In this document: positions 8,558 through 16,279 of the stretch, in pieces
Layout: each line of letters starts with the position of its first letter
Numbering within the stretch: position 1 is the first letter of the stretch
Source of the DNA: Colimorpha sp045576855
GTDB lineage: Bacteria; Bacteroidota; Bacteroidia; Bacteroidales; P3
Length of the DNA: 64,000 nucleotides
Assembly (NCBI GenBank): GCA_045576855.1
Contig: JAZNHG010000054.1
Coordinates: forward strand, 113,748 to 177,747
Direction: 5' to 3'
Translations under genes and position numbers: made by a program
The notes under the pieces: generated by a model
The model's input: only the letters and a program-made list of their open reading frames with translations
Databases searched by the model: none
What the model was told of the DNA's origin: nothing

Positions 8558-9106
8558 TTAGATGGCGCGGTGGAAGACCATCGGCACGTCGATTTCGGTG
8601 GTGTCGCCCTCGAAGGCCATCGGGATGATGAAGGTGATTTCGTCGGTCAGGTCGTCGTAGGTGAAGGTGAGGCTGGTGGCCACTTCGGTACCATTCTCGT
8701 CCTCGATGGTGCCGTTGAGGCTGCCGGTATGGGTGGTGCCGTCGTAGCTGTACTCATAGTCCACGCCGGAGATCTGCTCCATCGTCATGCCGTCGGCGGA
8801 CATGCCCCAAGCCTCAATCATGTCGGAGAAGGAGAAGTGGGCGTAGTCGGCGTCGAAGTTCAGGTAGAAGAGGTCGCCCAGGCTGGGGATGCTGATGGTG
8901 TCGCCAAAGGCGTCGACGGCGACCAGGCTGTCCATCGTGTAGGTCCACTCGGTGCCAATCAGGTCGGCGGTGGTCTTCACCCGGGGAGTGCTGACCTCAG
9001 TGCCACCGGCGGCGGGGTTGTCGATGATGATGGTCTCTTCGGGTTGGCAGGCGGTCATTGCGATGGCCATAGCGGCGGCGGCGATCAGGGAGATGCTTTT
9101 TTTCAT
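8558..9106 (-). CDS. Lipoprotein, possibly lipocalin-like
   Basis: 182 residues, lipobox MTAC (Cys20). After the linker, LIGTEWTYTMDSLV opens a beta-rich region with repeated strands (LFYLNFDADYAHFSFSD, YEYSYDGTTHTGSLNGTI, TSLTFTYDDLTDEITFIIPM), reminiscent of the small lipocalin-like lipoproteins of Bacteroidales. Last gene of cassette B, followed by tandem terminators. A 140-base gap with an inverted repeat (TTTGCACC 9179-9186 / GGTGCAAA 9224-9231) separates it from the gene upstream, so it may have its own promoter. Function unknown. Confidence 0.78.
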   Translation of the reverse strand: MKKSISLIAAAAMAIAMTACQPEETIIIDNPAAGGTEVSTPRVKTTADLIGTEWTYTMDSLVAVDAFGDTISIPSLGDLFYLNFDADYAHFSFSDMIEAWGMSADGMTMEQISGVDYEYSYDGTTHTGSLNGTIEDENGTEVATSLTFTYDDLTDEITFIIPMAFEGDTTEIDVPMVFHRAI

Positions 9107-9246
9107 AATGTTTTTAATTTTAATGTTTGTTTGTTATTGTTTTATTTGTCGTTTACTTTGTCTGTAGTTTCATTCGCTTTTGCACCTATAAGAACGGATT
9201 TGGTGAGTGAAAAACTACAAGGGGGTGCAAATTTTTTCTGTTTTTT

Positions 9247-10326
9247 CTATTTGAAAAGTTGTAAACCGTTGATATCGAACTGTATTTGGTAGTATGTATT
9301 TTCGTCGTCGGGGGTGATGCCGTGGCGCGAGATAATCATGGTGGAGTGGGAGAGCCAGTTGATGTTCCAGCATCCGCCGCCGACGGGCAGCAGGTCGCAG
9401 CAGAACATGCCGTCGTCGGTAAGGCTCCAGGTGCCGGTGGCGGTGCCGTTGTTCTCGCCGCTGGTGGTGCGGGTGGCGGTGCCGTCAGGCTCGAAGGAGT
9501 AGGAGATGGTCTCTCCGTCGAATTCGGGTATGTAGACTTCGGAGCTGAGTATGTAGTTGCTGCCGTTGCCGGGTGTGGTGGATACCAGACAGCTGAGATG
9601 CCAGGTGCCCACCAGCGAACCTATGTTGCGCTCGGTGATGTCGAGCATCATGAAAGGGGCATTGTTGAGGTCGGTGTAGGTCTGCAGCGTGCCGGTGAGG
9701 GTGACTTCGTCGCCCAGCTGGGCGTTGGGCAGCAGGTCGGTCACTTCGGAGGTGAGGCAACCGTTGCGTGAGAGCAGGAGCACGGAGTCGGGGCTGACCT
9801 GCAGGGCCACCACGTGAGCGGGTATGTAGGGCTGGGTCAGCGCGGGCATCTGGGTCAGCACCAGGGTGCCGGTGTAGCCGCTGTCGGGCTCTTCCTGGTG
9901 CGGGGCGTTGGCATAGGCGGTGCCGTTCCAGGTGCCGTTGTTGCTGTCGTAGGTGACGTTCACCGTCTTGCCTTGCTTCTCCATGTCTTTCATCCATTGT
10001 TTCATCTCGGCACGGTTGCTGGTGCTGAAGGTGGTGGCGTCCTTGATGGTGCCCACCTCCTTGGCGGCATGGAGGGGCTGGGTGCTCATGTTGTAGAAGG
10101 TGACGGACTGGCCTTGCTGGGCGTAGTCGCAGAATGTGTCGAGCAGGGCGTCCCATTCGGTGTCGCTCTCGAGCTCGGTGCGGTGTTCGTCGGCGCCCAC
10201 GGCGTAGACTATTTCGCGCTTGGTGTTGTCGGCGGCGGGGGTGGGGGTGTCGGTATTTTCTTCGCCACAGGCGACCATCAGGGCGATGGCGGCCAGCAGG
10301 GCGGTGAGTTTCGAAACGAGTTTCAT
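9247..10326 (-). CDS. Lipoprotein of the sigma-cassette family, without palindromic inserts
   Basis: 359 residues, lipobox MVAC (Cys20). Carries the shared domain in uninterrupted form: RTELESDTEWDALLDTFCDYAQQGQSVTFYNMSTQPLHAAKEVGTIKDATTFSTSNRAEMKQWMKDMEKQG ... GTWNGTAYANAP. It is therefore the reference for both insertion sites in its paralogues. Middle region YTGTLVLTQMPALTQPYIPAHVVALQVSPDSVLLL ... LGDEVTLTGTLQTY resembles an OB-like barrel; the C-terminal part LVGTWHLSCLV ... ATGTWSLTDDGMFCCDLLP is lipocalin-like. Fourth gene of cassette B. Confidence 0.85.
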   Translation of the reverse strand: MKLVSKLTALLAAIALMVACGEENTDTPTPAADNTKREIVYAVGADEHRTELESDTEWDALLDTFCDYAQQGQSVTFYNMSTQPLHAAKEVGTIKDATTFSTSNRAEMKQWMKDMEKQGKTVNVTYDSNNGTWNGTAYANAPHQEEPDSGYTGTLVLTQMPALTQPYIPAHVVALQVSPDSVLLLSRNGCLTSEVTDLLPNAQLGDEVTLTGTLQTYTDLNNAPFMMLDITERNIGSLVGTWHLSCLVSTTPGNGSNYILSSEVYIPEFDGETISYSFEPDGTATRTTSGENNGTATGTWSLTDDGMFCCDLLPVGGGCWNINWLSHSTMIISRHGITPDDENTYYQIQFDINGLQLFK

Positions 10327-10349
10327 TGTCGGTATATTTATTATAATGG

Positions 10350-10754
10350 TTAATGTTTCATATTATTCAGCTGGTATTCGATGAGGGCGTCGTATTGGGC
10401 CTCGGTGTCGATGCGGTAGAATCCGACGGTGCGGCGGGTGTGCGAGGCCACGACGCGCATCACCGGGGTGCCCGTCCAGCGGGTGCGGGTGGCGGGGTTG
10501 GCGAAGGTGCCGAGCCAGCTGTCGCTGCCCTCGGTGCCGCGCACGTCGAGTTGCTGCTTCAGCTGCTGCCAGGCTTGGTCGTTGTCGGCCCGCACGAGCA
10601 CTACGTTGACGGTGGTGCTGTCGTTGAGCTTGAAGTTGTTCAGCTCTGCCACCGTCAGGCCGGGCCGCGAGGCGTACTGCTTGTAGAGCCGCCCCTGCGA
10701 CATGGCCGCCAGCGGCAGCAGCATGACCAGCAGTATAAGTAATTTGTGTTTCAT
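10350..10754 (-). CDS. Small exported protein of the sigma cassette (paralogue of 7252-7665)
   Basis: 134 residues from the ATG that gives signal peptide MKHKLLILLVMLLPLAAMSQ. Unlike its paralogue it has no lipobox cysteine, so it should be released to the periplasm, not lipid-anchored. Shared blocks: LYKQYASRPGLTVAELNNFKL, VVLVRADNDQAWQQLK, DSWLGTFANPA, RRTVGFYRIDTEAQYDALIEYQLNN. Between the membrane protein and a large lipoprotein in cassette B, the same position as in cassette A. Confidence 0.8.
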   Translation of the reverse strand: MKHKLLILLVMLLPLAAMSQGRLYKQYASRPGLTVAELNNFKLNDSTTVNVVLVRADNDQAWQQLKQQLDVRGTEGSDSWLGTFANPATRTRWTGTPVMRVVASHTRRTVGFYRIDTEAQYDALIEYQLNNMKH

Positions 10755-10786
10755 TGTGTTCCTTTCTTTTTTCGGAGGCTGTGGTG

Positions 10787-11071
10787 CTATGCTTCCAGGA
10801 GCATGTCGGCGGCCAGGTTGGTCCATTGCGAGTCGGGTATGTCGGCTCGGTTGCAGTACACGCTGCCGTAGACGGGCATGTCGGCGGGCTGTGCGAGCAT
10901 GGGCACGGCCACTCCGGCCAGCAGTGCGAGCATGGCAGCCACGGCGGTGGCGTGGCGTTGGCGCCGGCGCCAGGCCGGATAGCCGGCGGCCAGCCGTTCG
11001 CCGCGGGCGCGCGCCCCGGCCTCTTGCCACAGGGCGTCGAATTGTTCGTCGGTCAAGTGTCTATGTTCCAT
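10787..11071 (-). CDS. Small single-pass membrane protein, probable anti-sigma factor (cassette B)
   Basis: 94 residues: N-terminal cytoplasmic part (MEHRHLTDEQFDALWQEAGARARGERLAAGYPAWRRRQR), one membrane helix AVAAMLALLAGVAVPML, outer tail SVYCNRADIPDSQWTNLAADMLLEA. The layout and the CNRxDI...W tail match the cassette A protein. Starts 3 bases after the sigma stop. Anti-sigma role inferred from coupling and topology. Confidence 0.7.
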   Translation of the reverse strand: MEHRHLTDEQFDALWQEAGARARGERLAAGYPAWRRRQRHATAVAAMLALLAGVAVPMLAQPADMPVYGSVYCNRADIPDSQWTNLAADMLLEA

Positions 11072-11074
11072 AGT

Positions 11075-11548
11075 CTATATGAATTGTTGTCTCAGTTTCT
11101 CCCGGGTCCGCACCAGTCGCACGCTTACATTGCTCACCGAGAGGCCGGTGTGCTGGGCTATCTCCTCGTAGCTGTAGCCCTCCAGCTGCATGCGCACCAG
11201 TGTGCGGTCGGGTTCGTCGAGCATGGCTATCTGCTCGTGCAGTTCGTCGATGGCGGTGTGCGATTCGGCCTCCAGGGTGGTCTCCAGCCCTTGGGGCAGT
11301 GCCTCGGTGTCCGGGGTGCCGCGCAGGGTGTCTATCATCGCGTTGCGTGCCATTTTCCACACTAGCGCCGCCTGGCCGGGACCCACCGGCATGGCCAGCA
11401 GCCGCTCGTGGTGCATCCACAGGGTCACCGACGCCTCCTGCAACAGGTCGTCCACCTCCAGGCCCCGTCGGCTGAAGCGCCGGCCGAGCGTGTAGAGCAT
11501 TCCGCGATAGCGGTTTAGCAATTCGTCGAACCCGTTTTGTTGTCTCAC
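11075..11548 (-). CDS. ECF-family RNA polymerase sigma factor (cassette B)
   Basis: 157 residues from a GTG start. Region 2: FDELLNRYRGMLYTLGRRFSRRGLEVDDLLQEASVTLWMHHERLLA. Region 4: IAMLDEPDRTLVRMQLEGYSYEEIAQHTGLSVSNVSVRLVRTREKLRQ. Paralogous to the cassette A sigma factor through its length, with the same neighbours in the same order. Probably controls its own operon through the shared block at its start. Confidence 0.92.
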   Translation of the reverse strand: MRQQNGFDELLNRYRGMLYTLGRRFSRRGLEVDDLLQEASVTLWMHHERLLAMPVGPGQAALVWKMARNAMIDTLRGTPDTEALPQGLETTLEAESHTAIDELHEQIAMLDEPDRTLVRMQLEGYSYEEIAQHTGLSVSNVSVRLVRTREKLRQQFI

Positions 11549-11575
11549 GGATATAATAACGTAAAAAAATGTGAA
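11546..11575 (-). promoter_or_regulatory. Sequence block shared by both ECF sigma genes (copy B)
   Basis: Minus-strand CACATTTTTTTACGTTATTATA followed by TCC and the GTG start. Matches copy A (8399-8427) apart from two extra T, one A/G difference and 3 spacer bases. Confidence 0.55.
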
Positions 11576-11665
11576 AAAACTACATCGGGAGGCAGTTTTT
11601 TTTCTTTTTTCGTCATTTTTTGCCTCTGTCAGGGCGGGTTCGTCGAGGCACCGGAAATGTTAAAA

Positions 11666-11719
11666 TGGTAGGATGGTGGTAGGATGGTGGTAGGATGGTG
11701 GTAGGATGGTGGTAGGATG
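11666..11719. repeat. 11-bp tandem repeat array, about five units
   Basis: Units of TGGTAGGATGG following AAATGTTAAAA. The same leader and unit recur at 52659-52723. Both arrays lie between divergently transcribed genes. Confidence 0.85.
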
Positions 11720-11935
11720 ACCCCTTCTTTAGGTCGGAGGTATGAGGTCGGAGGTATGAGGGTTGAGGTATGAGGTCGGAGGTGTGAGGTCGGAGGGCGG
11801 AGGTATGAGGTTCCGTCCAGCTTCCGACCTCCGACCTCCGAGTTCCGCCCTCATACCTCCGAGTTCCGCCCTCCGCCCTAACCAAGTTTGTGTGTTTTTT
11901 TTGTCTCTTCTGTGTCGAAATCGGATTTTTTTACG

Positions 11936-11945
11936 TATCTTTGCA
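11936..11945 (+). promoter_or_regulatory. typA promoter -7 element
   Basis: TATCTTTGCA, exact match to the Bacteroidetes TAnnTTTG -7 form, 25 bases before the typA ATG. No clear TTTG at -33. Confidence 0.75.
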
Positions 11946-11969
11946 CTTTGGTTTATATCTGTTTCATCT

Positions 11970-13805
11970 ATGCAAAATATTCGTAATATTGCAATTATAG
12001 CTCACGTCGACCACGGCAAGACCACCTTGGTCGACCGCATGCTTCATCAGGCCAAGCTCTTCCGCGACAATCAGGAGACGGGCGAGCTGATTTTGGACAA
12101 CAACGACCTGGAGCGCGAACGCGGCATCACCATCCTCTCGAAGAATGTCAGCGTGCGCTACAAGGGCTACAAAATCAACATCATCGACACGCCTGGCCAC
12201 AGCGATTTCGGCGGCGAGGTGGAGCGCGTGCTCAATATGGCCGACGGTGTGCTGCTGGTGGTGGACGCCTTCGAGGGCCCCATGCCGCAGACGCGCTTTG
12301 TGCTGCAGAAGGCCATCGAGCTGGGCTTGAAGCCCATCGTGGTGGTGAACAAGGTGGACAAGCCCAACTGCGACCCCGAGGCTACGCAGGAGGCGGTGTT
12401 CGACCTGATGTTCAACCTGGGTGCCAACAACGACCAGCTGGAGTTCCCCACCGCCTACGGCAGCGCCAAGCAGGGCTGGATGGGCGAAGACTGGAACACC
12501 CCCACCGAGGACATCTCCTACCTGATGGACCTCATCATCGAGCATATCCCCGCCCCCAAGGTGGACGAGGGCAACACGCAGATGATGATTTCATCGCTCG
12601 ACTACAGCTCCTATCTGGGCCGCATTGCAGTAGGCCGCCTGCACCGCGGCACCCTGCAAGCCGGCCAGGCCATCACGCTGGCCAAGCGCGACGGCAGCCA
12701 GGTGAAGACGAAAGTGAAGGAGCTGTATGTCTTTGAGGGTTTGGGCAAGGAGCGCATCAAGACCCCCGTCGAGGCCGGCGAGATTTGCGCCGTGCTGCTC
12801 GACCTGGACAAGAACGTCGCCTTCGAGATTGGCGACACCATCTGCGACGTCGACGCCCCCGAGGCGTTGCCGCCCATCAAGGTGGACGAGCCCACCATGA
12901 GCATGCTCTTCACCATCAACACCTCGCCCTTCTTCGGCAAGGAGGGCAAATATGTCACCAGCCGCCACCTGCGCGACCGCCTCTATGCCGAGTTGGAGAA
13001 GAACCTGGCCATGCGCATCGAGGAGACCGGCTCGCCTGACCAGCTGCTGGTCTATGGCCGCGGCATCATGCACCTCTCGGTCCTTATCGAGACCATGCGC
13101 CGCGAAGGCTACGAGCTGCAGGTCGGCCAGCCGAAGGTCATCATCAAAGAGATAGACGGACAGAAGTGCGAACCCATCGAGCAGCTTACCGTGCTGGTGC
13201 CCGAAGAGTTCTCGAGCAAGGTTATCGACGTGGTCACCCGCCGCAAGGGCGAGGTGGGCACCATCGACACCAAGGGCGACCGTGTGCAGCTGGACTTCAC
13301 CATCCCCAGCCGCGGCATCATAGGACTGCGCAACACGCTGCTCACCGCCACCAACGGCGAGGCCATCATCGCCCACCGCTTCCTGGAGTTCCAACCCTGG
13401 AAGGGCGACATGGACGACCACAAGTATGGCGCCCTCATCGCCAAGGAGACCGGCGAAGCCACTGCCTACAGCATCAGCAAGCTGCAGGACCGCGGCCCCT
13501 TCTTCATTGAGCCGGGCGACAAGGTGTATGCCGGCGAGGTCATCGGCGAGAGTCTGCGTCCTGGCAACGACATCGTTATCAATGTGGTGACGGCCAAGAA
13601 CCTCACCAACATGCGCTCCAAAAGTGCCGACGACAAGTCTACCACCAGCCCTGCCATCAAGATGAGTCTGGAGGAGGCTATGGAGTATATCCGCGAGGAC
13701 GAATACCTCGAGATTACCCCCACCAACCTCCGTATCCGCAAGATAATCCTCGACGAGATAGAGCGTAAGCGCGCCCGTATCGCCGCAGGCTACAAAGACG
13801 AGTAG
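11970..13805 (+). CDS. typA: Ribosome-associated translational GTPase TypA/BipA
   Basis: 611 residues. GTPase motifs: G1 AHVDHGKTTL, G2 ERERGITI, G3 DTPGHSDFGGEV, G4 VNKVDK. The C-terminal EF-G-like and BipA-specific domains include SRGIIGLRNTLLTATNGEA and LQDRGPFFIEPGDKVY. Binds the ribosome and is known to matter for growth under stress and at low temperature. The start at 11970 gives the canonical MQNIRNIAIIAHVDHGKTTL; the frame open upstream runs through repeats and is not coding. Confidence 0.97.
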   Translation: MQNIRNIAIIAHVDHGKTTLVDRMLHQAKLFRDNQETGELILDNNDLERERGITILSKNVSVRYKGYKINIIDTPGHSDFGGEVERVLNMADGVLLVVDAFEGPMPQTRFVLQKAIELGLKPIVVVNKVDKPNCDPEATQEAVFDLMFNLGANNDQLEFPTAYGSAKQGWMGEDWNTPTEDISYLMDLIIEHIPAPKVDEGNTQMMISSLDYSSYLGRIAVGRLHRGTLQAGQAITLAKRDGSQVKTKVKELYVFEGLGKERIKTPVEAGEICAVLLDLDKNVAFEIGDTICDVDAPEALPPIKVDEPTMSMLFTINTSPFFGKEGKYVTSRHLRDRLYAELEKNLAMRIEETGSPDQLLVYGRGIMHLSVLIETMRREGYELQVGQPKVIIKEIDGQKCEPIEQLTVLVPEEFSSKVIDVVTRRKGEVGTIDTKGDRVQLDFTIPSRGIIGLRNTLLTATNGEAIIAHRFLEFQPWKGDMDDHKYGALIAKETGEATAYSISKLQDRGPFFIEPGDKVYAGEVIGESLRPGNDIVINVVTAKNLTNMRSKSADDKSTTSPAIKMSLEEAMEYIREDEYLEITPTNLRIRKIILDEIERKRARIAAGYKDE

Positions 13806-13809
13806 GGTT

Positions 13810-14550
13810 ATGGCGTTGCAAAGCAGGGATATAGGCGGCCGCATGTGCCGCCTTTATAGTAATGGCACCCCCCGGGCGCTGCTGGTGCAGCTGGTGAGTC
13901 CGATGCAGGAGGCGGAGCTGGAGGGCGAGGTGGCGCAGATAGCCGCCGCCGGACTGCCGTTTGCGATGGTGGCGGTGCCCATCGTGGACTGGGAGCTGGA
14001 GCTGATGCCGTGGGCCGAGCCTGCCGTCAGCCGCCGCCCCGAGGTGGGCGGCGGGGCAGGGGAGACCCTCCGCTACATCGTCGACAGCCTCATGGGACCG
14101 CAGCCGTCACCGGGAGCGCAGCCGTCCCGGCTGCATGCAGGCGAGACGCCTGCGCACCCGGCACTCCCCGTCATCCTCGGCGGCTATTCCCTGGGTGGAC
14201 TCTTCTCGCTGTGGGCGGCCTGCCAGAGCGACCGCTTCGCTGCCGTGGCCGCCGGATCTCCCTCGCTGTGGGCCGGCGACTGGCCGCAGTATGCCGCCGT
14301 CCACCCCATGCAGGCCCGCCATGTCTACCTCAGCCTTGGCGACCGCGAGGAGCGTAGTCGCAACAAGACGATGGCCCGTGTGGGCGACCGTATCCGCGAA
14401 GAGTACAGCCGCCTGCAGCGGCAACTCGGCCCCGGCAGTGCCACACTCCGCTGGGAGCAGGGCGGTCACTTCGCCGACCCTGCCGCCCGCATGGCTCGTG
14501 CCTTCGTTTGGTGCCTGGAAAGAATTCACGATAATACACCTTCAATATAA
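13810..14550 (+). CDS. Esterase-like alpha/beta hydrolase with a palindromic insert
   Basis: 246 residues. Nucleophile elbow GGYSLGGLFSLW (Ser in GYSLG), a later acidic segment LSLGDREERSRN and the catalytic histidine candidate in WEQGGHF match the putative-esterase (Fes/YbbA-like) pattern. Between IVDSLMGPQPSP and ALPVILGGYSLGG lies a translated 48-bp palindromic element (GAQPSRLHAGETPAHP), just before the nucleophile strand, where a loop can tolerate it. Starts 4 bases after typA. Substrate unknown. Confidence 0.85.
   Translation: MALQSRDIGGRMCRLYSNGTPRALLVQLVSPMQEAELEGEVAQIAAAGLPFAMVAVPIVDWELELMPWAEPAVSRRPEVGGGAGETLRYIVDSLMGPQPSPGAQPSRLHAGETPAHPALPVILGGYSLGGLFSLWAACQSDRFAAVAAGSPSLWAGDWPQYAAVHPMQARHVYLSLGDREERSRNKTMARVGDRIREEYSRLQRQLGPGSATLRWEQGGHFADPAARMARAFVWCLERIHDNTPSI
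14112..14159 (+). repeat. 48-bp in-frame palindromic element, type I (copy 4, in the esterase gene)
   Basis: Sixteen codons. Ends GGGAGCGCAG/CTGCGCACCC with two perfect hairpins (CAGCC/GGCTG form and CAGGC/GCCTG form). The host gene is unrelated to the lipoproteins carrying copies 1-3, so the element moves independently of gene duplication. The frame used is the same as in the lipoproteins. Confidence 0.82.
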
Positions 14551-14558
14551 GAGAGACT

Positions 14559-15398
14559 ATGACGAAATACATCGGCGCACATGTGAGCGCATCGGGTGGT
14601 GTGGGCAACGCCATACTGAATGCCGAGGCCATCGGGGCCAACGCCTTCGCATTGTTTACGCGTAACCAGCGCTCATGGGTCAGCAAGCCGCTGGCGCAAC
14701 TGGAGATTGACGGCTTCAAGGCACTGCTCGTGGACCGGGGTTTCAGGCCCGAGATGGTGCTGCCGCACGACAGCTACCTCATCAACCTCGGCTCGCCCGA
14801 CGAGGAGACGCTGCAAAAGAGCCGCGCGGCCTTCTTCGACGAGATGTACAGGGCGCAGCAGCTGGGTCTGACCATGCTCAACTTCCACCCGGGCAGCCAC
14901 CTCAACCGTATCAGCGAGGAGGAATGCCTGGACCAGATAGCCCGCGAGATTAACCTGGCGCTGAGCAAGACCGAGGGTGTCGCGGCCGTGATAGAGAACA
15001 CCGCCGGCCAGGGCACTAACCTGGGCTGGAAGTTCGAGCATATAGCCCGCATCATCGAAGGGGTGGAAGACAAAAGCCGCGTGGGCGTCTGTATAGACAC
15101 ATGCCATACGCTGGCTGCTGGCTACGACCTCTCGACCGAGATGGGCTACCAGTTCTGCTTCGACGAGTTTGAGCGTGTAGTGGGCTTCAAGTACCTGCGC
15201 GCCGTGCACCTCAACGACAGCAAGAAAGGCGCCGGCAGCCACGTGGACCGCCACGAGGTGCTGGGCGAGGGCGCTATGGGCAAGGAGTTCTTCTCGCGCC
15301 TGATGCACGACCCGCGCTTCGACGACATGCCCATCATCCTCGAGACTCCCGACCCCATGCGTTGGGCCGACGAGATAAAATGGCTCCGCAGCCTATGA
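14559..15398 (+). CDS. nfo: Endonuclease IV (AP endonuclease)
   Basis: 279 residues. Class II AP endonuclease of base-excision repair, TIM barrel with three zinc ions. Family signatures are present: IGAHVSASGG at the start, LNFHPGSHL, ENTAGQGTNLGWKFEH, GVCIDTCHTLAAGYD, HLNDSKKGAGSHVDRHEVLGEG, and LETPDP at the end. The length is normal for the family. Confidence 0.97.
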   Translation: MTKYIGAHVSASGGVGNAILNAEAIGANAFALFTRNQRSWVSKPLAQLEIDGFKALLVDRGFRPEMVLPHDSYLINLGSPDEETLQKSRAAFFDEMYRAQQLGLTMLNFHPGSHLNRISEEECLDQIAREINLALSKTEGVAAVIENTAGQGTNLGWKFEHIARIIEGVEDKSRVGVCIDTCHTLAAGYDLSTEMGYQFCFDEFERVVGFKYLRAVHLNDSKKGAGSHVDRHEVLGEGAMGKEFFSRLMHDPRFDDMPIILETPDPMRWADEIKWLRSL

Positions 15399-16231
15399 GA
15401 TACTATATCGTCGATGCCTTCACGGAGCGCCCTTTTGGTGGAAATACCGCCGGGGTGGTGGTGCTGAACAATGCTTTCTTCCCTGCCGAGCGGCTGATGC
15501 AGACTATCGCAGCCGAATTGCGCTATTCGGAGACTGTCTTCATTCGCCGCAGCAAAGCCGGATGTTGGGAGGCTCGATACTTCACGCCGCAGGGCGAGGT
15601 GGACCTCTGCGGACATGCCACCATAGCGGCCTTTGCTTTGCTGCACCACCTCAAGGCGGACTCGGGGCCCGCGCGGCTGCTCACCCGGGCCGGGGAGCTG
15701 AAGGTGGAGGTCGGCGAGAAGGTGCTGATGCAGATGGCCTCACCCCGCATTGTCAGTACGGTAGAATCCACTTCTTCCATATATGAAGCCCTCGGTCTTC
15801 AGGTATCGCTATGTTCAATTCTGCCGGTTCAGGTGGTTAGCACCGGGTTGCCCGACCTCATGATACAGGTGCCGTCGGTCGAGGTGCTGAACGCGTTGCA
15901 GCCCGATATGGATGCCGTCGCGGAGCTCACACGGCAATACGAAGCCATCAGTTTCCACGTCTTTGCCCTTGCCAACGATGGCTACACGGCCCATGTACGC
16001 GACTTCGCCCCCGCCTGCGGTATCCCAGAAGAGAGCGCCACCGGCACCGCCAACGCCGCCCTGACACACTACCTGGCCACCCACGGCATCATCGCCACAG
16101 GCGACCACCGTTTCCTGCAGGGCGAGGCGATGGGACGTCCCTCGGTGGTGGAAACCAGCCTCCGGCAGGATGGCAGCGTCTGGGTCGGAGGCAGCGCCGC
16201 CATCGTGGCCGAGGGAAGACTTTTCGTCTGA
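15395..16231 (+). CDS. PhzF-family isomerase/epimerase-like protein
   Basis: 278 residues. Diaminopimelate-epimerase fold. Markers: YYIVDAFTERPFGGNTAGVV at the start, the catalytic-glutamate segment ELRYSETVF, DLCGHAT, and ESATGTANAALTHYL. Family members act on varied small metabolites; the substrate cannot be predicted here. The ATG overlaps the nfo stop (ATGA), so the two are coupled; another ATG 15 bases upstream is possible. Confidence 0.92.
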   Translation: MRYYIVDAFTERPFGGNTAGVVVLNNAFFPAERLMQTIAAELRYSETVFIRRSKAGCWEARYFTPQGEVDLCGHATIAAFALLHHLKADSGPARLLTRAGELKVEVGEKVLMQMASPRIVSTVESTSSIYEALGLQVSLCSILPVQVVSTGLPDLMIQVPSVEVLNALQPDMDAVAELTRQYEAISFHVFALANDGYTAHVRDFAPACGIPEESATGTANAALTHYLATHGIIATGDHRFLQGEAMGRPSVVETSLRQDGSVWVGGSAAIVAEGRLFV

Positions 16232-16279
16232 CGTGTAAGATTTTGGCTTCTTGTGCGACTACTATATAAACAGACATTT

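Larger units (their letters stand above)
11549..11969. other. Repeat-rich divergent region between the ECF sigma gene and typA
   Basis: Contains no gene I can support. Holds an 11-bp tandem repeat TGGTAGGATGG (11666-11719), an array of GGTCGGAGGTATGA-like units (11730-11810) and a partly complementary array of GACCTCCGA-like units (11826-11880) that could pair with it, then the typA promoter. Confidence 0.7.
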
